A stretch of 48,980 nt of DNA from Gemmatimonadota bacterium (lineage in GTDB: Bacteria > Gemmatimonadota > Gemmatimonadetes > Palauibacterales > Palauibacteraceae), in contig CP070670.1 of assembly GCA_020351855.1 (NCBI GenBank), positions 1,037,461-1,086,440 on the forward strand, given 5' to 3'. Both the position numbers and the translations under genes were made by a program. A model generated the notes under the pieces. The model saw nothing but the letters and a program-made list of their open reading frames with translations. It did not search any database and was not told the origin of the DNA. This document shows, piece after piece, positions 18,247 through 25,458 of this stretch. How positions within the stretch are numbered: position 1 is the first letter of the stretch; each line of letters starts with the position of its first letter.

Positions 18247-18262
18247 TTTAGGGGATGCTAAA
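18247..18262. promoter_or_regulatory. candidate DtxR/MntR-type operator, TTTAG-N6-CTAAA
   Basis: A perfect inverted repeat with five-base arms and a six-base spacer (TTTAGGGGATGCTAAA) lies 23-38 bases upstream of the DtxR-FeoA start. It sits in an AT-rich island within GC-rich DNA. The TTAGG/CTAA character recalls known DtxR-family boxes, and its location fits repression of its own iron-uptake operon. Binding is inferred, not shown. Confidence 0.45.
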
Positions 18263-18366
18263 AGTAAGCCCTGTCTCCGGTACACGGCGGGCAGAGGCTG
18301 CGTTCCCTCGACGGTCCAGAAGGGCCCTGTCGGGAGCGCTTCAGGAACCGGAGGGCGAGGGGGCGT

Positions 18367-18825
18367 TCAGCCTCGCGCTCCTCGAGGAGATCGCGCGGCC
18401 TTGGCGCGCCGCACGAACTCCTCTACGGCCAGGGACCCGATCACCTGGCCGATCAGCGGGAGGGGCAGATCCCCCAGCTTTCGAAAGCGGACGCAGGACT
18501 TGCCCGCGTCGAGACGCTTCCCGGTGGCCCTGTACGACTCCTCGAACGCGTGTCGCTCCGACTCGTCCATGTAGATGGCCGTCAGATATACGGCCATGTG
18601 GTGCTTCTGGGAGGCGAGAGCCGCGTACATGAGCGGCTTCTTGTTATAGGTGTCCGAGCATGTCCGGAGCGGCACCTGGTAGGTGATCATTCCCCAGTTC
18701 ATGGCCTCTTCGTAGCCATCCGGAAGGTTCTTCAGGATCACTTCCCGCACCGCCTCGATGGCGGGCCTCCGGTCCTCGGGGAGCCCCGATAGGTAGGCCT
18801 CGACGGTCGTTGCCTCCGATCGCAT
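18367..18825 (-). CDS. DUF1801 protein (YdhG-like, frataxin-like fold)
   Basis: 152 residues. ATG 18825 is chosen over the adjacent GTG 18828 because GGAGGG is then about 5 bases away. Typical DUF1801 blocks are present: VEAYLSGLPEDRRP, GYEEAMNWGMITYQVP and MAVYLTAIYM, with a C-terminal LIGQVIGSL helix. Members have a small alpha/beta fold sometimes called iron-chaperone-like; Bacillus Fra/YdhG relatives were linked to iron delivery, but most members are unassigned. It lies just upstream of the iron operon on the same strand, separated by 142 bases containing the operator-like palindrome, and it starts 10 bases after the NmrA-like gene. Confidence 0.8.
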   Translation of the reverse strand: MRSEATTVEAYLSGLPEDRRPAIEAVREVILKNLPDGYEEAMNWGMITYQVPLRTCSDTYNKKPLMYAALASQKHHMAVYLTAIYMDESERHAFEESYRATGKRLDAGKSCVRFRKLGDLPLPLIGQVIGSLAVEEFVRRAKAARSPRGARG

Positions 18826-18838
18826 CACACCCTCCCGC

Positions 18839-19729
18839 CTAGATGGTTTCGTAGGCAGGCGCCAGCACCGCGGCCGCGAACGACTCCAGGGTCGTCGGGG
18901 TCGTGTTCGCCGCCGTCCGGCCCTCCAGCGACCGCACCCTGCCCTCGTTGAACCCCTGCGCCATCTCCGTCATCGTCTCCGCCACGCTCGCGGACATCCC
19001 GATCTGGACGAGCGCGGCACGGAACTCATCGTACGAGAGCTGGACGTACGGCAGCTCGGGCCTGCCCACCGCCTCGCCGATGATCCGGGTGGCCTCGGTC
19101 AGGGTGAGGTCGCGCGGCCCGAGAAGCTCCCGGATCTCGAAGCCGGAGAAGTCCCTTTCCAGCAGAGCGTCAGCTGCGGCCGCCGCGATGTCCCGTGTCG
19201 CGATCATGCCCATGGGCATGTCCGGGGCCATCGCGCCGCCGTTGATGCCCTGATGCTTGATCAGAGCCAGGCTGTCCAGGTAGTTCTCGAAGAAGAAGCC
19301 GGGTCGCAGGGCCAGCACGTCCGCCCCCTCGAGCCCCCGCAGGCGTTCTTCCTGGCGATGGAGCCCGGCGATCGGGCCCGTGCCCGACGGCTGGTCGGCG
19401 CCGATGCTGCTGAGCAGGACGACTCGGCCGACACCACGCTGCCGAATCGCCTCCGTCAGGGCACCGCCGACACGATCCTGAAAGGCTCCGTAATCGGGCG
19501 ACCGGAGCTCCTGCGGAATGAGCAGGTACGCCGCGTCCGCGCCCTCGAAGGCGTGGCTCAGATAGTCCCGGTCCGTCGCCTCCCCGACGGCCGCCTCCGC
19601 GCCCTTCTGGACCAGCCCCTCGAGTCGCTCCGCCGAGCGGCCCAGCACCCGAACCGGCTCGCCCCCACCGAGGAGCCGCTCGCTGATGCGCCGACCCGTG
19701 TTTCCGCTCGCTCCCATGACCGCGATCAC
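18839..19729 (-). CDS. NmrA-family NAD(P)-binding protein (atypical SDR)
   Basis: 296 residues. The start is GTG 19729, fixed by a full AGGAGG at 19735-19740 with a five-base spacer; reading frame further upstream is antisense to nothing conserved and lacks family similarity. GASGNTGRRI at residues 6-15 is the atypical-SDR GxxGxxG cofactor motif. Middle blocks (DAAYLLIPQE, RVVLLSSIGAD, LRPGFFFENYL) match NmrA/TMR-type proteins, which bind NAD(P) and act as redox sensors or quinone/azo reductases. The Tyr-x3-Lys catalytic pair of classical SDRs is absent. Regulation and substrate are unknown. It precedes the DUF1801 gene by ten bases. Confidence 0.87.
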   Translation of the reverse strand: MIAVMGASGNTGRRISERLLGGGEPVRVLGRSAERLEGLVQKGAEAAVGEATDRDYLSHAFEGADAAYLLIPQELRSPDYGAFQDRVGGALTEAIRQRGVGRVVLLSSIGADQPSGTGPIAGLHRQEERLRGLEGADVLALRPGFFFENYLDSLALIKHQGINGGAMAPDMPMGMIATRDIAAAAADALLERDFSGFEIRELLGPRDLTLTEATRIIGEAVGRPELPYVQLSYDEFRAALVQIGMSASVAETMTEMAQGFNEGRVRSLEGRTAANTTPTTLESFAAAVLAPAYETI

Positions 19730-19781
19730 CTTGGCCTCCTTTTCTTGTACCGGTTTCCCTAGAGTGGCTTCCCCCCGTCTC

Positions 19782-19804
19782 GATCGGCCTCCGGGGCGCC
19801 GATC
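19782..19804 (-). terminator. possible stem-loop downstream of cstA
   Basis: Perfect seven-base arms GATCGGC/GCCGATC with a nine-base loop, about 40 bases after the cstA stop on the minus strand. There is no T-run after it, so it would be a weak or Rho-assisted terminator if it works at all. Confidence 0.3.
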
Positions 19805-19844
19805 CAGCCCCGGTTGGCTCTGGCCCGTTGCGCCGCTTCCGTGC

Positions 19845-21629
19845 CTACTCGGCGGACGCCCCGTCCGGCCCGAGCGCAACGGCATCCTCCCGCCGGTCCG
19901 CGCCCAGCCTTCGCACGGCCGCGGCCGCCTCGAACAGGAGCCAAAGCTCCAGCACGAAGATCGCACCGCCCACGACGAGGAGCAGCAGCTCGCTCTCGCT
20001 CCTGAACCTGAGCAGGTTGATGACCATCGCCCAGGTCGTCATGAAGAGGAGAAACACCATCGGGAGCGCCGTCACCCAGGCAGGTCGCCGGAACCTGACG
20101 AGGTAGAGGGTCACGATCAGCAGCGTGAGGCCCGCCAGCAGCTGGTTGGTCGTCCCGAACAGGGGCCAGAGCCGCATCCCTCCCGCGCCGCGGTCGAGCC
20201 CCAGGGCGAGCAGCGCACAGCCGGACACGGCCAGCAGGGTAGCCAGCCAACGGTTCTGCAGCCCCCGGAGCCCGTATTGGACGCCCAGCTCGCCGATGAT
20301 GTAGCGCTGCAGGCGGATGCTCGTGTCCAGGGTGGTCGCGGCGAAGCTGATGACGATGACGGCCGCGAAGATCGTCGCCACGGCGTGCGGTATGCCCAGC
20401 CCCTCGGCCAGCACGCCGACTCCATTCACGAAAGCCGTCGTCGCTCCGGCGGAGGCGCTGGCCCACGAGCCGTAGTGCTCGTGCCAGGCATCCAGACCCA
20501 CGAACAGGGCAAAGCCGGCCGTGGTCGCGATGATCGACGTTACGGCGAGCGTTCCTTCGCCCAGCGCCCCGCCGTACCCGATGTACCGCGCGTCGGGCTC
20601 CCGGTTCAGCTGCTTCGAGGAGGTCCCGGAACCGACGAGGCCGTGGAACCCGCTGATCGCACCGCAGGCGATCGTGATGAAGAGGAGCGGAAACCAGCTC
20701 GGGGCGTCCGCCGGCAGGGCGAGGTTGATGGCCGGCGCCACGACGGGCGGATTCGTTACGAGCACGGCCGCGCCGATGAGCGCCAGGGCGACGAACAGCT
20801 GGTGGCCGTTCACGTAGTCCCGGGGCTGCAGAAGCAGCCAGACGGGGAGGACGCTGGCGAAGAAGGTGTACGCGAAGAGGATGACGATCCAGCCCACGCG
20901 CTGGCCGTCCGCGCGGGCCGCCTCGGCCGCGGCAACCATGTCCCCGCCTGCCGCTCGGACCTGCTCCGCCGTCGGGCCGAAGCCGACGAGATCGGGAAGC
21001 TCCAGCGGTACGTACTGCCCCAGCCAGATCAGCAGGTAGAGCGTCAGCAGGGCGGCGATCGAGGGAAGAAGGATCCCCGCGCCCGTCCTGTAGATGAGGA
21101 AGCCGACGATCAGCGCCACGACGAGCGATCCCCACACCGGGACCACCGCCCCCGGGTTGCTCAGGAAGAGGTTCGCGATGATCACCGCGAACACGGCGTT
21201 CACCATGAGGAGCAGGAAGAAGATCAGGAAGAGAAAGAGCACCCGTGCCCGGTCGCCCACGATCGACTGGGTCAGCGTACCGATCGAGTTGCCCCTGTGA
21301 CGCGTGGATATCCAGAGGGCCGCAAAGTCGTGGACCGCACCGGCGAACACCGTACCGAGCACGACCCACAGGAAGGCCGGGAGCCAGCCCCAGATCACCG
21401 CGATCGCGGGTCCGACGATCGGCGCCGCGCCGGCCACCGAAGTGAAGTGGTGGCCGAATAGCACGTGCTTGTTCGTCGGCACGTAGTCGACCCCGTCTTC
21501 GAACTGGTGGGCCGGCGTCACGAAATCCGGATCGAGCCGATAGATCCTTCGAGCGATCCAGCGCGAGTAGATGAGGTAACCGCTGAGGAACGCGGAGAGT
21601 CCGACGACGAGCAGGACGATCGAGCTCAT
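19845..21629 (-). CDS. cstA: CstA-family carbon starvation protein (peptide/pyruvate transporter)
   Basis: 594 residues from ATG 21629, which overlaps the ArsA-like stop (ATGA). More than a dozen hydrophobic helices are visible. Diagnostic blocks: RHRGNSIG after the third helix, FHGLVGSGTSSKQL in the centre and LFGTTNQLLAG near the end. CstA/BtsT proteins import peptides or pyruvate under starvation, driven by the proton gradient. This form is shorter than E. coli CstA (about 700 residues). The gene is the last of four minus-strand genes that touch or overlap: FTCD, cory-CC-star, ArsA-like ATPase, CstA. That arrangement suggests the ATPase and the CC-star protein assist this transporter. This is contextual inference. 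Confidence 0.92.
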   Translation of the reverse strand: MSSIVLLVVGLSAFLSGYLIYSRWIARRIYRLDPDFVTPAHQFEDGVDYVPTNKHVLFGHHFTSVAGAAPIVGPAIAVIWGWLPAFLWVVLGTVFAGAVHDFAALWISTRHRGNSIGTLTQSIVGDRARVLFLFLIFFLLLMVNAVFAVIIANLFLSNPGAVVPVWGSLVVALIVGFLIYRTGAGILLPSIAALLTLYLLIWLGQYVPLELPDLVGFGPTAEQVRAAGGDMVAAAEAARADGQRVGWIVILFAYTFFASVLPVWLLLQPRDYVNGHQLFVALALIGAAVLVTNPPVVAPAINLALPADAPSWFPLLFITIACGAISGFHGLVGSGTSSKQLNREPDARYIGYGGALGEGTLAVTSIIATTAGFALFVGLDAWHEHYGSWASASAGATTAFVNGVGVLAEGLGIPHAVATIFAAVIVISFAATTLDTSIRLQRYIIGELGVQYGLRGLQNRWLATLLAVSGCALLALGLDRGAGGMRLWPLFGTTNQLLAGLTLLIVTLYLVRFRRPAWVTALPMVFLLFMTTWAMVINLLRFRSESELLLLVVGGAIFVLELWLLFEAAAAVRRLGADRREDAVALGPDGASAE

Positions 21630-22633
21630 GCGCCTCCATCCCTCGCGGCGCCCGGGCCAACCGTGGCTTCGGGCGAGGCGCCAGAAGCCGAGATCAGGTC
21701 CTCCCCGAGCCGGAAAAGGGCGTCCGTGCCCACCGGGTCGGTGTCGGCCATCGACACCCTGAACAGGGGCCACGCGCCCAGGTCGCGCTCGATCAGCCCG
21801 AGGTGCTCGATCTGCCGCTCCCTGCGTCTACCGGCAAAGCCGCCAGAGAGATCATCCGGCAGCACCTGGTTGACGACGATGGCGCCGATCGGGATCGCGT
21901 GCGAAGCGAGGGTGCGCACGGCGCGAACCGTCTCCCAGATGGGCAGCCGCTCCGGAACGACGACGAAGATGAAGGCCGTCTGACGCGGGTCGGCGAGCCG
22001 GTCCCGAGCCCGCAGGAAGAGCGAGCGGCGCTCCTCGAGCGCCGCCAGCACGGGATCGACGTCCGCAGGGGGACCGCTCGCGGCCGACCCGGCGACGTTC
22101 CTCCACATACGGCCCGCCGCCGTGACCTTCCTCCTCCGCCTCATCAGACCGGCGATCCAGGCGGACATCTGCTCGGGCAGCGAGAGGAGATGCAGCGTCT
22201 GGCCGGTGGGCGCCGTATCGAAGACGACGCGATCGAAGGCGCTTCCCTCCCGCTCGAGTATCCGAACGAACCGCTCGAACAGGGCAGCCTCGGCGGCTCC
22301 CGGTGACGCGCGGGCGAGGTCGATCTGCCGGTCCACCTCGGCCACGAGCCGCGGTGGCACGGCATCCGCCAGCCTGGCCTTGACGCGAGCGATGTACCGA
22401 TCCGCCTCGATTTCGGGGCTCAGCTCCATCGCCCAGCAGTTCGGGGCGACGGCTCGCGGCTCAGGCCCGAGATCGGTCCGGAGGATGTCCGAGGTCGAGT
22501 GCGCCGGATCGGTCGACACGAGGAGCGTGCGCAGCCGTCGAGAGGCGAGCGCCAGGGCCATGCCGGAGGCCAGGGTGGTCTTTCCCACCCCACCCTTGCC
22601 GCCGAAGAAGAGAATGCGCGGCTTCAGCAGCAT
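21626..22633 (-). CDS. ArsA/Get3-family ATPase
   Basis: 335 residues. The N-terminal deviant Walker A GGKGGVGKTT at about 10-19 carries the signature lysine. STDPAHSTSDIL (switch I) and DTAPTGQTLHLL (switch II/A-loop) identify the ArsA/Get3 (TRC40) branch of SIMIBI NTPases. There is a single ATPase domain, as in Get3. No CxxC dimer-clasp of Get3 and no ArsA cysteine triad is evident, and no arsenite pump gene is nearby, so arsenite export is unlikely. The ATG overlaps the end of the cory-CC-star gene by ten bases and the stop overlaps the cstA start. Likely a soluble dimer that energises or chaperones insertion or activity of a membrane partner, plausibly CstA. Confidence 0.9.
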   Translation of the reverse strand: MLLKPRILFFGGKGGVGKTTLASGMALALASRRLRTLLVSTDPAHSTSDILRTDLGPEPRAVAPNCWAMELSPEIEADRYIARVKARLADAVPPRLVAEVDRQIDLARASPGAAEAALFERFVRILEREGSAFDRVVFDTAPTGQTLHLLSLPEQMSAWIAGLMRRRRKVTAAGRMWRNVAGSAASGPPADVDPVLAALEERRSLFLRARDRLADPRQTAFIFVVVPERLPIWETVRAVRTLASHAIPIGAIVVNQVLPDDLSGGFAGRRRERQIEHLGLIERDLGAWPLFRVSMADTDPVGTDALFRLGEDLISASGASPEATVGPGAARDGGA

Positions 22634-22932
22634 CGGAAGCCGCCCTCCGGTGGCCGCTCGAGGCCCATTCGCAGGTGCCACTGGTGAAAGCCCTCGATGA
22701 GCTCCGGATAGAGCTCGAGGATGTAGAACTGGGTCGGGTTCGGCACCCCGAGGAGGTCGGAGAGGCCGGCGAGGAGGAAGAGATCCCGCTGGCGGAGATA
22801 CTCGCGCTGGATCTCGGCTCGATACGGGGCCACGTACATCCCCTCGTACACCTCGCGCGCCGCGCTCAGCGCTCGGCACACGGCCTCACGCAGCCTCCCC
22901 AGCCGACTCCGAGAGCGTCCTCCGGCCGGCAC
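22624..22932 (-). CDS. cory-CC-star protein (small protein ending in Cys-Cys)
   Basis: 102 residues from GTG 22932, two bases after the FTCD stop. The start is uncertain; an internal GTG at residue 18 is possible. The core has YVAPYRAEI, RDLFLLAGL, LGVPNPTQFYILELYPELI and FHQWHLRMG, and the chain ends FRCC-stop. This matches the small family named for its invariant C-terminal Cys-Cys, usually encoded beside an ArsA-like ATPase. No membrane helix is obvious, though DLFLLAGLSDLLGV is hydrophobic. The terminal cysteine pair may bind metal, form a disulfide or carry a lipid; none of these is shown. The gene overlaps the ATPase gene, implying coupled translation and a shared complex. Confidence 0.8.
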   Translation of the reverse strand: MPAGGRSRSRLGRLREAVCRALSAAREVYEGMYVAPYRAEIQREYLRQRDLFLLAGLSDLLGVPNPTQFYILELYPELIEGFHQWHLRMGLERPPEGGFRCC

Positions 22933-22934
22933 GC

Positions 22935-24761
22935 CTAGGTTCCCAACCTCCGCCCCACCTCCCCCAGCACCGCTTCCGCCAGCTCCGCGCTCTCGCCCAG
23001 CAGGGACTCGATCTTCCCGCTCATCTCCTCCGCGAACCTCTCGTCGCCGGCCTGGGGAAGGTTGATCCGCACGTTGAGCGCGGCGGACCGTGCGCCGGCA
23101 TCGGCCATCAACACCGCCGTGCCGACATCGCTGATCATCGGGTCTTCGGCGAGAGGCGCGAGCTCCGCGCACACACGAAGCGCCTCCACACACAGCTCCA
23201 CGGTGGCGAACGGCACGCGGGTCGCCTCTCGGTAGCCGGCCTGCATGGCGACGTCGCGCGCCTGCCGCTCCTCCGGCGTGTCCTTCGGCATCCGCATCGC
23301 CTCGATCACGGCGTCGAACGCTTGCGCGTCATCGTCGACGCCGCGGATCAGCGCATCCTTGATCTCCTGACAGCGCTCGGCCAGCGAGCACAGCGTCTCG
23401 TATTGGTCCTGAAAGCCGGCCAGCGGCACGGAAAGGTTCGCCACCATGGCCGTGAGCGCGGCGCCGAGCGCCCCGGCCAGGGCCGCCACCGAGCCGCCGC
23501 CGGGAGCCGGCGTATCGCGCGACACCTCGTCCACGAACTCGTGCACCGGGCGAAGCACGCTCGGTCCCGCCACGACCGGAAGTCCGAGCACCCGATCGGG
23601 CGCTTCGAAGTCCGCAACCTCTCGTAAGCCCATGGACTGGATGGCGGTTTCCATCAGATCCGGCACCGGAAGGCCCGTGGACTTGTGCATGCGTCTCAGG
23701 TAGAAGCGGGCGGCCCAGCGCATCGCCTCGAAGGGCACGAGGCCGACGATCTCGGATCCCGTGACGACCAGGCCCCGTTTGCCAGCCTCCTCGCGAGCGG
23801 CCTCCAGGACCTCGTGTGGAGGGCTCACGGTGTACTTCGTCAAATTCAGGCTGATCTGGGCCCGCCCGTACTCCTCGATCACCCACCCCAGACCCTTGAC
23901 GAACCTGAAGCGGCCGTCACGGAAGACGGGCCCGCTAGGGTTCTCCTGATCGATCGGTATCGATGCGTACCGAGCCGCGAGGTCTCCACCGTGTGCCTCG
24001 GCGTAGTGGGTCGCGAGCTCATCGAAGGAGCGTTCGACGACATCGCAGTTCCCGCACGGGTAGCCGCCATCCTCGGGGAAGCGGACGATCTCGCCCTTGT
24101 AGTAGAAGGGCTTCGTGTCGCCCGACCGCTTCCAGCGGCCTCGCTCCCGGAGCTCGTAGGCGATGTCCGTGGCGTAGCGACGATCCGTCGTGTTCAGGTT
24201 GATGTTATACGCGATGAGGAACTCGCGGGCCCCGACCGCGGTGGCCCCGGCCGCGGGGTTGAAAGCTTTCGGCCCGAAGTCCGGCGCCCACTCGGGCTCC
24301 GCGAGCCTGGCCTCGAGCCCCTCGTACTCACCAGCCCGCACGACCGACAGACTGCGGCGCTCCGGGCGGCTCGCCGCCTCCTCGTACAGAAACACCGGGA
24401 TCCCCAGCTCCTCGCCAATCCGCCGGCCGACTTCCCGCGCGATCTCCACGCACTCCTCCATCGTCACCCCCGCGACCGGGACGAACGGGACCACATCGGC
24501 TGCGCCGAAGCGTGGGTGTGCGCCGCGGTGCCGACGCATGTCGATCAGCCGGGCCGCCTGCCGAACGGCCCCGAACGCCGCCTCCCCGATCGTCTCCGGC
24601 GGGCCGATGAACGTGACGACCGTACGGTTCGTATCCGGCCCAGGATCCACGTCCAGGAGCCTGCTGCCCTGCACCCGCTCGATGGCGCCCGTGATCTCGC
24701 CGATCACGTTCGCATCCCTGCCTTCGGAAAAGTTCGGTACGCACTCGACGATGCGCTCCAT
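22935..24761 (-). CDS. formimidoyltransferase-cyclodeaminase (bifunctional) with zinc-finger-like insertion
   Basis: 608 residues from ATG 24761 (GAGGG five bases upstream; ATG 24773 is an alternative). The formimidoyltransferase domain is at about 1-325 (CVPNFSEG, HRGAHPRFGAAD with catalytic His, AYNINLNT, LNLT). The cyclodeaminase four-helix domain is at about 400-600 (TPAPGGGSVAAL, ALNVRINL). Together they move the formimino group of formiminoglutamate (from histidine breakdown) to tetrahydrofolate and deaminate it to methenyl-THF. Residues about 211-286 form an insertion longer than the usual linker, with Cys236-x2-Cys239-x12-His252-x4-His257, the C2H2 zinc-finger spacing. No other histidine-degradation gene is in the window. 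The gene heads the cory/ArsA/CstA string but may be functionally separate. Confidence 0.92.
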   Translation of the reverse strand: MERIVECVPNFSEGRDANVIGEITGAIERVQGSRLLDVDPGPDTNRTVVTFIGPPETIGEAAFGAVRQAARLIDMRRHRGAHPRFGAADVVPFVPVAGVTMEECVEIAREVGRRIGEELGIPVFLYEEAASRPERRSLSVVRAGEYEGLEARLAEPEWAPDFGPKAFNPAAGATAVGAREFLIAYNINLNTTDRRYATDIAYELRERGRWKRSGDTKPFYYKGEIVRFPEDGGYPCGNCDVVERSFDELATHYAEAHGGDLAARYASIPIDQENPSGPVFRDGRFRFVKGLGWVIEEYGRAQISLNLTKYTVSPPHEVLEAAREEAGKRGLVVTGSEIVGLVPFEAMRWAARFYLRRMHKSTGLPVPDLMETAIQSMGLREVADFEAPDRVLGLPVVAGPSVLRPVHEFVDEVSRDTPAPGGGSVAALAGALGAALTAMVANLSVPLAGFQDQYETLCSLAERCQEIKDALIRGVDDDAQAFDAVIEAMRMPKDTPEERQARDVAMQAGYREATRVPFATVELCVEALRVCAELAPLAEDPMISDVGTAVLMADAGARSAALNVRINLPQAGDERFAEEMSGKIESLLGESAELAEAVLGEVGRRLGT

Positions 24762-24781
24762 GCCGTCCCTCATGCCGTGGT

Positions 24782-24800
24782 GGGCGCTGTGCCGGCGCCC
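24782..24800. terminator. stem-loop between DUF1569-like gene and FTCD gene
   Basis: Perfect six-base arms GGGCGC/GCGCCC around a seven-base loop, 64 bases after the upstream gene's stop and about 20 bases before the FTCD start on the minus strand. It could end the first transcript or structure the FTCD leader. There is no T-run. Confidence 0.3.
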
Positions 24801-24863
24801 GTGAGATCGCCGGGATGATCATGCACCACGATCCGTGCGGTGACAAACCCGGTTCTGCTGAGC

Positions 24864-25337
24864 TCAGGCGGCCAGGATGTCACGGATGATACGGAGGTGG
24901 TGATCGTTGTGAACGGCGAGAAAGCGGAGCGCCTGATCCCTTCTCAGAACGCCCAGCCCGAAGTGCCGGAACCAGGCGTTCTCCGCCATCTCTGGCGCGC
25001 TGGAAAGCAGCCGCTCGCACCGCACCAGCTCCTCGATCAGCTCCGCTTGGCCCACGTCGCGCTTCGGCAGGGCAACCGCGGGAGCCTGCGCCGCACCGCG
25101 CGGGATCCGACCCGTCATGAGGACGCCGCGGCCCACCAGATTGGGAGATCGCTCCGGCGGCGGACCCTCGCACCCGAGGAGGCTGCTCAGGATCCCCGAC
25201 ATCGCGAGCGCGCAGTGCTGGATATGCATGCCCACCGACCAGCCCGACACCTGCGGAGCGAACCCGTGGCTGCTCGACGCAAGGCGTCGCAGCTCCCCGA
25301 TCTGCCTCTCCGCCTCCCCCGCGTGCGTGCGGACCAT
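24864..25337 (-). CDS. DinB-superfamily protein, DUF1569-like
   Basis: 157 residues from ATG 25337; a GTG two codons earlier is also possible. Helices resemble DUF1569/DinB: SVGMHIQHCALAMSGIL, then FRHFGLGVLRRDQALRFLAVHNDHHL, the conserved C-terminal His-rich helix. The central loop (GRIPRGAAQAP) matches DUF1569 members. Histidines on helices 2 and 4 probably hold a divalent metal. The function is unassigned. Divergent from the MscS gene with a gap of about 120 bases that must hold both promoters. It is a distant relative of the DinB gene at 4220, not a recent duplicate. Confidence 0.78.
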   Translation of the reverse strand: MVRTHAGEAERQIGELRRLASSSHGFAPQVSGWSVGMHIQHCALAMSGILSSLLGCEGPPPERSPNLVGRGVLMTGRIPRGAAQAPAVALPKRDVGQAELIEELVRCERLLSSAPEMAENAWFRHFGLGVLRRDQALRFLAVHNDHHLRIIRDILAA

Positions 25338-25458
25338 GGCCACCCTTTCCGTTGTGCGACCGAGGCGCCCAGAACACCTTGCCGGAAGAGCTACAGCCTT
25401 CGATCGTTCAATGCGTCTGCTTCCTATTCAGCTTCTGACCTGGTGCGGGGAAACTCAA

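Noticed and set aside
19759..21660. A 633-residue minus-strand frame over the cstA region
   Set aside because: Arg/Pro/Gly-rich composition without motifs; cstA in the neighbouring frame has clear transporter blocks.
21626..22633. Arsenic resistance role for the ArsA-like ATPase
   Set aside because: No ArsB, ArsC or ArsR nearby and no arsenite cysteine triad; the context is CstA and a CC-star protein.
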